The notes beneath the pieces are model-generated. The model searched no databases. It worked only from the letters and a program-made list of their open reading frames with translations, and was not told the origin of the DNA. Below, piece after piece: positions 45,693 to 54,261 of a stretch of DNA of 64,000 bases. The stretch is from NCBI GenBank assembly GCA_017416915.1, contig JAFQAN010000006.1:1-64000 (forward strand), in the 5' to 3' direction. The number at the start of each line of letters is the position of its first letter. Positions within the stretch are counted from its first letter, which is position 1. This DNA is from Alistipes sp. GTDB lineage: Bacteria; Bacteroidota; Bacteroidia; Bacteroidales; Rikenellaceae. The position numbers and the translations under genes are program-made.

Positions 45693-46448
45693 ATGAAGAG
45701 GGTCAATTCAATATCGACATTACACCTCGTCGCCGTGGCGGTGTTACTACTCAGCGTGGGCATAGGCAGTGCATCGGCGCAGTACAACTACACCTTCCGC
45801 GACTCGTTAGGTAGCTACCGTGTGCAGTTCACGCCACACGAGCATAATGCAAAAATCGCAACGCCACGAAAAAAGCCACTAAACGCCCGCACCTTCGAGG
45901 TACGTTTAGGCATTGCCTACGCTGCACACACGGCTTACGGCATATCGTCGTTGGATGGGTCGCTACCCTACAACCATTACTACGACTACGAGAATAACAA
46001 GCAGCACGACTACTCGGGTGCAGTAAATATCTCGGGGGAGCGATGGGCTACACTCAATGGCGACTTCGGCTACTGGATAAAAGAGTGGCTCTATGTGGGT
46101 GGCACACTCACGTGGACAGGAGGCTTCGAGCATACCTACCGCATATCGGATAGCAAGCGCGTGGAGACGCAGAGCTACAACCAGCTAACCATTATGCCCA
46201 CAGTGCGCTTAGCGTGGCTTAGACGCGGCATCGTGCAGCTATACTCGGGCGCAGGCTTAGGTGTAGGGGTGGCGTTACACAACACGTTCAACAGCGAGCC
46301 ATACGCAAAACCCGCCATCGCCTACGACATCACATTTTTGGGTATTGCCGTGGGTCGCGACTGGTTTGGCTATGCCGACTTCGGCATAGGCACTCGCGGC
46401 ATAGTAAGCGTGGGCTTCGGACACCGTTTTACAGGTAGGTCTCACTAA
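45693..46448 (+). CDS. Putative outer membrane beta-barrel protein
   Basis: A protein of 251 residues with a signal peptide ending at SVGIGSASAQ (about residue 29). The mature part alternates polar and hydrophobic residues as in a small barrel. It ends in IGTRGIVSVGFGHRF plus a short tail, an aromatic end usual for outer membrane insertion. It is paralogous to the next gene: GAGLGVGVALH and ITFLGIAVGRDWFGYADFG line up with IGVGLAARI and ATFIGLSVGRRVYGFVELG. The middle WATLNGDFGYWIKEWLYVGG is also shared in kind. Function unknown. Confidence 0.75.
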   Translation: MKRVNSISTLHLVAVAVLLLSVGIGSASAQYNYTFRDSLGSYRVQFTPHEHNAKIATPRKKPLNARTFEVRLGIAYAAHTAYGISSLDGSLPYNHYYDYENNKQHDYSGAVNISGERWATLNGDFGYWIKEWLYVGGTLTWTGGFEHTYRISDSKRVETQSYNQLTIMPTVRLAWLRRGIVQLYSGAGLGVGVALHNTFNSEPYAKPAIAYDITFLGIAVGRDWFGYADFGIGTRGIVSVGFGHRFTGRSH

Positions 46449-46460
46449 TTGATTGGAGCT

Positions 46461-47237
46461 ATGCAGAGATTATATAGATATATGGTGTTTACCGTGGCGG
46501 CAGTTACCGCCACCTTCACCGCCCTCGCACAGGAGGTCGAGGATAGTGCCGCGCACAGTGGCTCTTCGCAGCCTATTACCGAGCAGATGATAGAGCAGAG
46601 CGTGGCAAAGAGCGTCACTAACATAGAGTTTGAGACAACACGCAAAGAGCAGCGCCACAGCAAACAGATTTCGGATATTCGCTTCCGCCACAACCTAAAT
46701 ATCGGCATCGGCACGCCGAGCCTCGTAAATACGGCACTGATACGGGATGGCTTAGTGATTGGGGACGCATACGAGCCGTGGATGCCCGACAACCTTAGCG
46801 ACGAGATACACGCCAACCGCCACTATTGGGGCAAGGAGTACGTCATATACTCCATAAACGCCGAGTATCTCTACACCGTTAAGCCGTGGCTGAGCCTTGG
46901 CGCAAAGTGCAACTTTGGCGCACTCTGGCGCAATGAGTACAACGGCGACACCTACGACATTACAGGTAGGCAACGCAGCTACAACGCAGCGGCGATATTC
47001 AACATCCACTTCGGCTGGCTGCGTCGCAACGTTGTCGAGCTGTACTCTGCCATAGGTGTCGGTCTTGCAGCACGTATAGAGCGCCACGACGGCATCATAG
47101 TACCGATGTTCGATGCCACGTTTATCGGTCTTAGCGTTGGTCGCCGCGTATATGGCTTTGTGGAGCTTGGCGGCGGCATAAGTGGCGTAGCAAGAGCTGG
47201 TATCGGCGTACGTTTTAACACCTCTAAACAGCAATAA
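46461..47237 (+). CDS. Putative outer membrane beta-barrel protein, paralogue
   Basis: A protein of 258 residues with a signal peptide (MQRLYRYMVFTVAAVTATF, cleavage near TALAQ) and a barrel-like mature part. The region SINAEYLYTVKPWLSLGAKC and the end GVARAGIGVRF resemble the preceding protein. Residues about 25-75 are polar and helical (Gln, Ser, Glu rich) and have no counterpart in the neighbour. The in-frame TTG at 46449 directly after the previous stop is less likely than ATG 46461. Third-gene spacing is four bases, so all three are one operon. Confidence 0.72.
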   Translation: MQRLYRYMVFTVAAVTATFTALAQEVEDSAAHSGSSQPITEQMIEQSVAKSVTNIEFETTRKEQRHSKQISDIRFRHNLNIGIGTPSLVNTALIRDGLVIGDAYEPWMPDNLSDEIHANRHYWGKEYVIYSINAEYLYTVKPWLSLGAKCNFGALWRNEYNGDTYDITGRQRSYNAAAIFNIHFGWLRRNVVELYSAIGVGLAARIERHDGIIVPMFDATFIGLSVGRRVYGFVELGGGISGVARAGIGVRFNTSKQQ

Positions 47238-47241
47238 CAGT

Positions 47242-48060
47242 ATGAGAAGATTGATATACGCTGCCCTCATTGCCACCATAGGCATAGCGTGTGAACCCGA
47301 GGGTGCAGAGAATAACCGCGCTGAGTATGTTGGCGTAAACATCGCCTACGCATCAATGACGGAGTTGGGATATGCCGCAGCAATCATCAAGGAGGTCATC
47401 AACTACAACGACTACCTCGCAATTGAGAGTAGCGACGCGGAGCAGAGCGTCAAGCAGCGCGCGTGGAAGGCACTCGGCTACAAGTCGCGTACCGTCAATG
47501 GCGACAAACATATCCTCATAACCGCGGCCGCAAGTGGCAATAACGGGGCTACGACCACGATACTCCTCGATGCAGTGGGGTTAGACGCTGGTGGTAAGTG
47601 GACGGTTGAACGAACGGGATATAAGCCCTACACGATGGAGATTTCGGGTAACAACGGCGAGGCGGGACGCTACGCCGTGAGGTTTGAGAGTATCACCGTA
47701 GGCGATGGGTTTGGCAAGGAGCATCACGGCACGGCACACTTCGACGTTAAGCGCAACGAGCAGAGGTATAAACTGTTAATAGAGGGCAAGATAAGCTCGA
47801 TACACCGCGACAAGAGTGAGCATTACCCACTGAGACTAACCACCGAGACTACTACGCCTTTGTGCGTAAATATCAGCCGCGAGTGCTTCACCGAGGGTTC
47901 GACAAGGATTGTCTGCACGGATCAATACTACCACACGACAGATAATGTTCGGATGGCCATACTTCCCGATATGAATGAACTCAATGGCAGACATATCGTC
48001 GAGGTAGAGCGTAACGGTAATCATATAGAGATAGAACGATTATTTAAGCTATGGCGCTAA
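47242..48060 (+). CDS. Lipoprotein of unknown function
   Basis: A protein of 272 residues with a short signal and a lipobox-like TIGIAC (Cys near 17). The mature part is mostly beta-strand in character, with a phrase KEVINYNDYLAIESSDAEQS and later ITAAASGNNGATTTILLDA. No known domain is recognised. It is the last gene of the operon with the two barrel proteins, so it may be their periplasm-facing or surface partner; that is inference. Its stop codon overlaps the A-run of the convergent terminator. Confidence 0.7.
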   Translation: MRRLIYAALIATIGIACEPEGAENNRAEYVGVNIAYASMTELGYAAAIIKEVINYNDYLAIESSDAEQSVKQRAWKALGYKSRTVNGDKHILITAAASGNNGATTTILLDAVGLDAGGKWTVERTGYKPYTMEISGNNGEAGRYAVRFESITVGDGFGKEHHGTAHFDVKRNEQRYKLLIEGKISSIHRDKSEHYPLRLTTETTTPLCVNISRECFTEGSTRIVCTDQYYHTTDNVRMAILPDMNELNGRHIVEVERNGNHIEIERLFKLWR

Positions 48061-48100
48061 AAAGTTGGGCTGACTCAATATGAAATTGGTCAGCCCAGCA
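48059..48100 (-). terminator. Terminator between convergent genes
   Basis: GTTGGGCTGAC (48065-48075) pairs with GTCAGCCCAgC (48090-48100). On the minus strand the hairpin is followed by six Ts (48064-48059), so it serves the fimbrillin-like gene; the T-run overlaps the stop codon of the plus-strand lipoprotein gene. Confidence 0.8.
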
Positions 48101-48137
48101 ACGGTAGTCTTTGCGCAGGTGCTAATTAAGCAGTAGC

Positions 48138-49871
48138 CTAATAGCGCGCATACTCAACCCTCATATAACGTACCACCGAACTGGGTAATATCTGGGCAGT
48201 ACGATGCTCAATCTGTATGCAGGGGTAATCGGGCGTCATGCCCACCTTCGGAGAGGTCAATTCCAGCGTCTCTCCCGCCTTAATATCGACAGCAAAGAGG
48301 TCCTCGGGGTTGTCGTCGCCCTCAGGCGTAGAGAAGAACATACCAACCTGCACCTCAGCATACGAGTTTTGCAGCTCCCACGATACTTTCACGTCGGTAG
48401 TTTGAGGAATACAGAACTTGGGAGAGAGTATTTGCGCCCAGCGAAATATTGCAGCATGCAGACCTACGCCTCCGTGTCCATACCACTTGGTATTATCGGT
48501 CAAATCCAAAGAGCCGTTTGATATGTCGTACCAGAAAAACTTCATATAACGCTCATCCATAGCACTTTCACCCCAAGTCTTCTCGTCCACGGTGTAGAAT
48601 CCGTGGTATAGACCCTCCTGGGTGTCATACGGAAGCCCCGTAACAACTATATGCCTTGCATCAGAGAGCAACGTTCGTCCATCTTTGAGCGTTACGTACG
48701 CCGTTGCAAGATACTCTGCCCACTCGATACTCTCAAAATCGAGGTTGAACTCACAATCCTTTCCGATGATGCCATCGCCAAAGGGCAGACTATACTTCAT
48801 ATCCACACCCGACCCATTCTTGCGGAGGATAACACCAGCATCACTAATCTCATCGTCGTATATGTCGGTGTATGTAGATGTAGCATTCGTATTGTAAGAT
48901 ACACCATCAATGGTAACGTCCGACCCCAACACCACGGCAATATCGGTCATCTTATTGGCAAATTCCCACGCCCCATCCTTATAGTAGTCATAGCTGGTGC
49001 GCGCACCGCAGCTCACACTACCACGCAACGAGGCATCACCCCACTGAACAGAGGTGCGGTAGGTATATCCACACTTAAACAGAAAGTCCTCCTCGAAGAC
49101 CTTGTGTACCGACATATCCCCAGACCTAATCGTGAGCGTGAAACCATCGGCGATATAGGAGCTTGCAGGGAAGCTAATAAAGAAACCATCGCTACTGGGC
49201 TTCTCGATAACCAACTCCTCGACAATGTTAGGCTCGTCGTCATAGTAGAACATAGGACCTTCGTTGCCATTGTAATTGATGTAATATACGCCGTTATTGA
49301 TAAATGTGCGGCTCTGGTGGGGTGTGATGACAGCGGCATCAATCTGCGACGGCGCATCCTCCACGGTAACATACAACAGCGAATTTATGGGATGAAAGTC
49401 AAGGTGTAGCTGGTCGCCAGAGACATTGTACGCCACAGCGCCTAACAGAGCAGCATCGCCACCATCGCCTGTCTGCACATCGAAGAAGTTATCGACATGG
49501 AACGAGCCGTCGGGCTGCAACTCGTAGGTCGCAGGGTATATGGCATAGTAGGTATCGACCTCCGCAACAGGTCTGAAATCGCCGTTAAAGCGGATACCCT
49601 TGCTACCTGCACTCTCGGCAGTAAGCACCACATCCACACCCCTCTCTGATACCAGACAAATCTTGTCGCCCGCAGCAAATGTGTACTCCGTTAGAGTCTC
49701 GCCGCCAATCTCAACGCCCCATATCGGAGGCTCCTGCTGCGAATCATCGTCCGAAGAGTCGGTTGGTGTGAATGAGCCTGTTACGCCCATCTGCTGGGGC
49801 ATCGAAGGCTTATCGTCAGTGCAAGCTACAAATAGCGTCGCTACGGCAAGTATGGCTAATAATCGTCTCAT
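48138..49871 (-). CDS. Fimbrillin-like lipoprotein (Mfa-like)
   Basis: A lipoprotein of 577 residues (MRRLLAILAVATLFVAC, Cys17). The first 300 mature residues resemble the fimbrillin/Mfa-like fold of Bacteroidales: FAAGDKICLVSERG, STYYAIYPA-like AEVDTYYAIYPAT, a hydrophobic core HLDFHPINSLLYVTVE and FISFPASSYIADGFTLTI. The C-terminal half (about 300-577) is a separate beta-rich region of unknown kind. It could be a fimbrial tip or anchor protein, or a surface protein with this fold. ATG 49871 is preferred over a start nine codons upstream because it begins the signal peptide. A 38-residue peptide gene lies 52 bases upstream. Confidence 0.72.
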   Translation of the reverse strand: MRRLLAILAVATLFVACTDDKPSMPQQMGVTGSFTPTDSSDDDSQQEPPIWGVEIGGETLTEYTFAAGDKICLVSERGVDVVLTAESAGSKGIRFNGDFRPVAEVDTYYAIYPATYELQPDGSFHVDNFFDVQTGDGGDAALLGAVAYNVSGDQLHLDFHPINSLLYVTVEDAPSQIDAAVITPHQSRTFINNGVYYINYNGNEGPMFYYDDEPNIVEELVIEKPSSDGFFISFPASSYIADGFTLTIRSGDMSVHKVFEEDFLFKCGYTYRTSVQWGDASLRGSVSCGARTSYDYYKDGAWEFANKMTDIAVVLGSDVTIDGVSYNTNATSTYTDIYDDEISDAGVILRKNGSGVDMKYSLPFGDGIIGKDCEFNLDFESIEWAEYLATAYVTLKDGRTLLSDARHIVVTGLPYDTQEGLYHGFYTVDEKTWGESAMDERYMKFFWYDISNGSLDLTDNTKWYGHGGVGLHAAIFRWAQILSPKFCIPQTTDVKVSWELQNSYAEVQVGMFFSTPEGDDNPEDLFAVDIKAGETLELTSPKVGMTPDYPCIQIEHRTAQILPSSVVRYMRVEYARY

Positions 49872-49923
49872 AATATACGGCGTTGTGATAGTTGTCAATT
49901 TTGTGATATATAGCTATTTAACA

Positions 49924-50040
49924 TCAAATTTCGCCTCCATCCTCACCATCACCAATGTCGCCAGTTACCAAGAAACCAGCCTCAAATACTATCTCAATAA
50001 CGTCCATCTCGGGTGTTGCATAATCAAAATAACTCTTCAT
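49924..50040 (-). CDS. Short acidic Gly-rich peptide (38 residues)
   Basis: An ATG at 50040 opens 39 codons ending in TGA (49926-49924). The peptide begins MKSYFDYATPEMDVIEIVFE and ends in an acidic tail of Gly, Asp and Glu. The pattern Tyr-x(1-3)-Pro-Glu-hydrophobic-Asp/Glu followed by such a tail is common in short unannotated genes beside fimbrillin-like genes in Bacteroidales. It is 52 bases upstream of the Mfa-like gene on the same strand. No function is known to me; it is too short for standard gene calling. Confidence 0.6.
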   Translation of the reverse strand: MKSYFDYATPEMDVIEIVFEAGFLVTGDIGDGEDGGEI

Positions 50041-50297
50041 ATTATATAGTGTTACAAAATAAAGTTTTAATGAATAGATAATTTAACTTGTCAAATATAA
50101 TATTAAATTTTGAAATGAATTTGAAATTAATCATATTTTTATTACCAATATGGCCATTTGGTCAATCATAGCACGGGCTACTACAAAGCATAATATATTG
50201 TAATATAGCAAATTATAAGATTAGTGATACAATATTGCTCGGCGCTAAGTTTTTTTGCGTATGCAGAGCAGATAGTAAGAAGGACCGAGAGGGAGAA
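50041..50297. other. AT-rich intergenic stretch
   Basis: Strongly AT-rich. The only structure seen is a near-perfect palindrome, ACCAATATGGCCATTTGGT, at 50144-50162. It precedes the minus-strand peptide and fimbrillin-like genes and may hold their regulatory region, but no consensus promoter was found. Confidence 0.45.
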
Positions 50298-50300
50298 GAA

Positions 50301-50577
50301 GAGACAACGAGACAACGAGACTGCTGAAAAACCCAGGCATTCTCAGGCGTTCTCAGCTGTGCGAGGCTGTGCGAGGCTGTGCGCTATCGAGCGTGGTTGA
50401 TTAGAGAATTTAGGGAAAATAGGGAGTTTAGGGATGTGCGGGCGATGCCCGCTACAAACCAAGTATCTGACGTCTTACCGCTAAATCGAGCGGCGCGCTC
50501 CCTAACCTCTCTAAATTCCCTAAACTCACTAAACTCCCCACTAACTGCGCGCTATCGCCACGCTCCCAAGCGAGATT
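50301..50577 (+). repeat. Arms of composite repeat 3, with a nested inverted repeat
   Basis: GAGACAACGAGAC units (50301-50321) are followed by CAGGCATTCT/CAGGCGTTCT decamers and GTGCGAGGCT units (50334-50395). Between two copies of a GCGCTATCG motif (50381 and 50549) lies an extra segment whose ends are inverted: TTAGAGAATTTAGGG (50402-) against CCCTAAACTCACTAAACTC and TCTCTAAATTCCCTAAACTC (50508-50537), with the hairpin GCGGGCGATGCCCGC in between. No real gene is seen here. Confidence 0.7.
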
Positions 50578-50704
50578 GCTTGGCGTCAGAGTGGTGCAGA
50601 TGTGGTGCCAAGTCGAAGTTTGGCTGGATGGGGGTGTACTTGGCGTACATCCCCATTCAGACGAACGAGCTTGGTGCCGCAGATGCGCCGCTATCACGCC
50701 AAGC
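50578..50704 (+). repeat. Hairpin repeat, AGTGG type, copy 4
   Basis: Practically identical to the copy at 23581-23707, including the closing GCTTGGCGT/ACGCCAAGC stem. It is followed by CCCCTTATCAC (50707-50717), which matches the 3' end of AAGGG-type copies and suggests a lost tandem neighbour. The rlmH gene (minus) ends 19 bases to the right. Confidence 0.9.
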
Positions 50705-50722
50705 ACCCCTTATCACAAAAAT

Positions 50723-51196
50723 TTACTCGTGGTGGTAGGGCTCGTGATTAATAATCGTAAATGCTCGGTAGAGCTGCTCGGTAAATATAGCACGAACAAT
50801 CTGGTGCGAAAAGGTCATCTTCGAGAGAGAGAGCTTGGCATCAGCGCGCTGGTAGAGAGCATCCGAAAAGCCATAAGGACCACCTATGATAAAGACAAGA
50901 CGCTTGGTGCCTGACGCCATACGGCGCTGCATAAGGTCGGCAAACTCGATAGAGCGCAGCTCCATACCATGCTCATCGAGCAGCATAACGTAATCGGTAT
51001 CTGTGAGTTGCTTCATTATCGCCTCGCCCTCGATGCGCTTCTGCTCTACAACCGACAGCTTCTTGGTGTTGCGCACATCGGCAATCGTCGTAGTGGCAAA
51101 GCGAACATAGCGGTTGATGCGCTTGGCATACATATCAACCAACGCCTCAACCTCCCTCATATCGGTTTTACCGACAACGATAAACTCAATATTCAT
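50723..51196 (-). CDS. rlmH: 23S rRNA (pseudouridine-1915-N3)-methyltransferase
   Basis: A SPOUT-class methyltransferase of 157 residues that methylates pseudouridine 1915 in helix 69 of 23S rRNA, using S-adenosylmethionine. FIIGGPYGFSDALYQRAD with the knot glycines and the C-terminal SLSKMTFSHQIVRAIFTEQLYRA are conserved through the end HHE. LLDEHGMELRSIEFA is the usual central motif. Normal length. It lies 40 bases after the GH2-like gene and is probably co-transcribed with it. Confidence 0.96.
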   Translation of the reverse strand: MNIEFIVVGKTDMREVEALVDMYAKRINRYVRFATTTIADVRNTKKLSVVEQKRIEGEAIMKQLTDTDYVMLLDEHGMELRSIEFADLMQRRMASGTKRLVFIIGGPYGFSDALYQRADAKLSLSKMTFSHQIVRAIFTEQLYRAFTIINHEPYHHE

Positions 51197-51236
51197 AATC
51201 GTCTATCTTAGGGTTATATCGCTAATAGTATGATAC

Positions 51237-52568
51237 TTACTCAATATCGGTATTCCACTCGCCCTCGGCTGCGGGGTAGATAATGGCACGGCTATCGCCC
51301 ATCGACTTCAACAGCTCGTACGCCTTGTAGAGGTTGTAGCCATTGCCCGATGAGGTGTTGCTCAGCGAAAAGGCGATGATGCAGACGTGATTTTGTGCGC
51401 GTCGGTACATCGCCTCGACACGTGCGAGGTAGTCTTCGACGAGTTCGGGGGCGTTTACGGGCGTACCCTCAGCAGTACGAATATCGCTATTTGTAGGCGA
51501 CGACACAGCGGCGCAGTCGATGACATATATGCCCACCTTATCGCATATATCATAGAACCACGATGGTTGCGGGTAGTCGGGACAAAGGGTGTTTGTTCCC
51601 TTAGCTTTCAGCGCCTTTATCTCTCGCTCGGTAGTTGCACGATCCACCGCTGCATTGTAGCGTTCACGCTTCAACGCCAACGGTTTATCGAAGAGTGTTA
51701 TCTCGCCATTTTCGTTATAGCCATACTCGGCAAAGCCGACCTTCAATGGTATATACTCCCACAGGATGCCGCTACGCTTGACATAGAGCGTGAGGTCGTA
51801 GAGTTTGGGGTTGCTTGGCGACCAACGGTTGGGATTTGAGTGATATACATAGGGGGTAAAGCGCAGTGTATCACGCGAACGCCCCCTCAACGATATGTCG
51901 TTTACGCTATAATCGACGAGCTTGCCTGCGGGGTCGTATAGGTCGTAGCCTACCTCGATGGTCTCGTCGGTGGTGAAAGAGTTATCTACCAACACGTCGA
52001 GGTGCAGCTGCGCAAAGCGGTCAAGCGAGTCGGGCAGGAGACGCACATTGAAGTCGTAGATGCCCAGGCGGCGCTGCGCAAAGATGTAGCTATTGGAGAA
52101 TTGTGTGCGTTTCACGGGGTTAGCCTCCTCAAATATACGCGACATATAAGGCTCCTCGACCACGGCAATAGCCACCACATTTTCGCCCTGCTGCAAGTAG
52201 GGCGAGATAAATAGCTCGCCAGGGGTGAAGCAGTCGATGGGTGCGCATAGCTGCTTGCCGTTGATGAACACCACGTAGTCGGCGCCGACATTCTCGACGT
52301 GCATATATGCGTTATAGTCGTTCCAGGCGGCGGGGACGTCGATGGTCTGCTCATAGACAGCGCGTAGCGTACCCTCCTGCTCGAAGCTGAGCGTCGGGCT
52401 AAGGGCTATATATTTGTCGATATTTTGGCGGATGTCGCGCTTGGCATCCTCACGCTTATCATAGCAGATGAACTCCGAGCGCGCTATACGTGCCTGAGAG
52501 TGTGCCACAACGGGCATCAACAGCAGGGCGACGATGAGCAGCAGCGAACAATATATTCTCGTTTGCAT
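51237..52568 (-). CDS. GH2-like protein, probably catalytically inactive
   Basis: A secreted protein of 443 residues (signal about 1-25, ending VVAHSQA). It keeps the sugar-binding jelly-roll (about 60-180) and Ig-like sandwich (about 181-280, with NRWSPSNPKLYDLTL) of the beta-galactosidase family GH2. The barrel that follows is short, about 160 residues. The acid/base motif, usually SLGNES, reads SLSNTSSGNG with Thr405 in place of Glu, and the protein stops before the nucleophile region. It is therefore probably a binding protein or a relic. The start at ATG 52568 fits the signal peptide and the promoter at 52594-52623. Confidence 0.75.
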   Translation of the reverse strand: MQTRIYCSLLLIVALLLMPVVAHSQARIARSEFICYDKREDAKRDIRQNIDKYIALSPTLSFEQEGTLRAVYEQTIDVPAAWNDYNAYMHVENVGADYVVFINGKQLCAPIDCFTPGELFISPYLQQGENVVAIAVVEEPYMSRIFEEANPVKRTQFSNSYIFAQRRLGIYDFNVRLLPDSLDRFAQLHLDVLVDNSFTTDETIEVGYDLYDPAGKLVDYSVNDISLRGRSRDTLRFTPYVYHSNPNRWSPSNPKLYDLTLYVKRSGILWEYIPLKVGFAEYGYNENGEITLFDKPLALKRERYNAAVDRATTEREIKALKAKGTNTLCPDYPQPSWFYDICDKVGIYVIDCAAVSSPTNSDIRTAEGTPVNAPELVEDYLARVEAMYRRAQNHVCIIAFSLSNTSSGNGYNLYKAYELLKSMGDSRAIIYPAAEGEWNTDIE

Positions 52569-52593
52569 AGTTATATTCTTAAATATTCTCTCA

Positions 52594-52623
52594 CAAAGGT
52601 ACAAAAAAGTGGCGAGAGTGCAA
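52594..52623 (-). promoter_or_regulatory. Promoter of the GH2-like gene and rlmH
   Basis: TACCTTTG (52601-52594) with TTG (52623-52621) 19 bases upstream on the minus strand. It is divergent from the asnS promoter. Confidence 0.65.
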
Positions 52624-52642
52624 TCGTTTACGAAATTTTTAG

Positions 52643-52650
52643 TAATTTTG
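52643..52650 (+). promoter_or_regulatory. -7 element of asnS
   Basis: TAATTTTG, 57 bases before the asnS start. The -33 region is not a clear match. Confidence 0.5.
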
Positions 52651-52707
52651 CACGATATTATGCCCTGCATAGAGAACGATACAAACGAATAAAATAATAT
52701 ATACACT

Positions 52708-54096
52708 ATGAAACTTATCAGAATAGCCCAGATGCTCCAAATGGAGGGCGACGGCAGAGAGATTACCGTTAAGGGTTGGGTAAGAACCAAACGCGGAAAC
52801 AAGAACGTGGCATTCATCGCACTTAACGATGGCTCGTGCGTGTCTAATATTCAGGTAGTTGTCGATTTGACAAAGATTGACGAGTCAGAGTTAAAGAGCG
52901 TAACGACGGGTGCTTGTCTGCGCGTCGATGGTAAGCTTGTAGCATCACTTGGCGCAGGTCAGGGTGTCGAAATTCAGGCAGATAAAATCGAGGTATATGG
53001 CACTGCCGACCCCGAGACCTACCCTCTACAAAAGAAGGGACACTCGCTCGAATTTTTGCGCGAGATAGCCTACTTGCGCCCCCGCACCAACACCTTTGGC
53101 GCCGTGTTGCGCATACGCCACGCTATGGCATACGCCATCCACAAGTACTTCAACGACCGTGGCTTCTACTATATGCACACACCCCTTATCACCGCTTCGG
53201 ACTGTGAGGGTGCTGGCGCTATGTTCAACGTAACGACGCTCGACATCAAGAACCCGCCACGCACCGAGACGGGCGAGGTGGACTACTCGCAGGACTTCTT
53301 CGGCAAGCCGTGCAGCCTCACCGTATCGGGACAGTTGGAGGGCGAGCTTGGCGCCTTGGCATTGGGACAGATTTATACCTTCGGTCCTACGTTCCGCGCC
53401 GAGAACTCTAACACGCCACGCCACCTTGCCGAGTTCTGGATGATTGAGCCTGAGATGGCTTTCTACGAGTTGCAGGACAATATGGACCTCGCCGAGGACT
53501 TCCTCAAATACCTCATTCGCTACGCTATGGAGAACTGCCGCGAGGACCTCGAATTTATGAATAAGATGTGGGACAAGGGTCTTATGGAGCGTTTGCAGTT
53601 TGTTCTCGACAACGACTTCGTGCGCTTGGACTACACCGAGGGTATCGAGATTTTGAAGAGGTCGGGCAAGAAGTTCGAGTTCCCCTGCGACTGGGGTTGC
53701 GACTTGCAGTCGGAACACGAGCGCTACCTCGTCGAGGAGCATTTCAAGCGCCCCGTAATCCTTATTAACTATCCTAAGGAGATTAAGGCGTTCTATATGA
53801 AGCAGAACGAGGATGGCAAGACCGTACGCGCTATGGACGTCCTCTTCCCGCAAATTGGAGAAATTATCGGTGGCTCGGAGCGCGAAGCAGACTTTGGCAA
53901 GCTTTGTGCAAGAGTGGACGAGTTAGGCATGAGCCGTCGCGAGCTGTGGTGGTACCTCGACACACGTCGTTGGGGGTCGGCGCCCCACTCGGGCTTCGGT
54001 CTTGGCTTTGAGCGTCTGCTACTCTTCGTTACGGGTATGGCAAACATCCGCGATGTGATACCCTTCCCGCGTACGACGAAGAACGCCGAGTTCTAA
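52708..54096 (+). CDS. asnS: Asparaginyl-tRNA synthetase
   Basis: A class IIb aminoacyl-tRNA synthetase (462 residues) that charges tRNA-Asn in the cytoplasm. The N-terminal OB-fold anticodon-binding domain (about 15-105, [17 protein letters not shown]) precedes the catalytic domain. Motif 2 is [21 protein letters not shown]-like around residue 230 and motif 3 is [15 protein letters not shown] near 430. The His in NTPRHLAEF distinguishes Asn from Asp enzymes. It has its own promoter and is followed by a large stem-loop before rpoN. Confidence 0.97.
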   Translation: MKLIRIAQMLQMEGDGREITVKGWVRTKRGNKNVAFIALNDGSCVSNIQVVVDLTKIDESELKSVTTGACLRVDGKLVASLGAGQGVEIQADKIEVYGTADPETYPLQKKGHSLEFLREIAYLRPRTNTFGAVLRIRHAMAYAIHKYFNDRGFYYMHTPLITASDCEGAGAMFNVTTLDIKNPPRTETGEVDYSQDFFGKPCSLTVSGQLEGELGALALGQIYTFGPTFRAENSNTPRHLAEFWMIEPEMAFYELQDNMDLAEDFLKYLIRYAMENCREDLEFMNKMWDKGLMERLQFVLDNDFVRLDYTEGIEILKRSGKKFEFPCDWGCDLQSEHERYLVEEHFKRPVILINYPKEIKAFYMKQNEDGKTVRAMDVLFPQIGEIIGGSEREADFGKLCARVDELGMSRRELWWYLDTRRWGSAPHSGFGLGFERLLLFVTGMANIRDVIPFPRTTKNAEF

Positions 54097-54113
54097 GCCG
54101 CGACACGACACCT

Positions 54114-54240
54114 AAGGGGCTGATTAAAAGAGGATGGCTCACGCCTAATGACCCTACGTAAGCTGCATCTACACTAAGAGTATGCGGCGCGTCAGAGGCG
54201 AGGCACGACGACAACCCCTTATGGTCAGCCTCTTGTATTT
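54114..54240 (+). terminator. Large stem-loop between asnS and rpoN
   Basis: AAGGGGCTGA (54114-54123) pairs over ten positions with TCAGCCTCTT (54225-54234) and is followed by GTATTTTT, so it may end asnS transcription. The 100-base loop is itself structured, for example GCTGCAT/ATGCGGC near 54163-54187. TATTTTTG (54236-54243) could at the same time be the -7 box for rpoN. Confidence 0.45.
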
Positions 54241-54261
54241 TTGTGTAACAGAAGATAAACT

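Noticed and set aside
50379-50914. ORFs of 119 and 112 residues over composite repeat 3
   Set aside because: They span the repeat arms, the hairpin and part of rlmH in antisense; the same false frame appears at the other copies.
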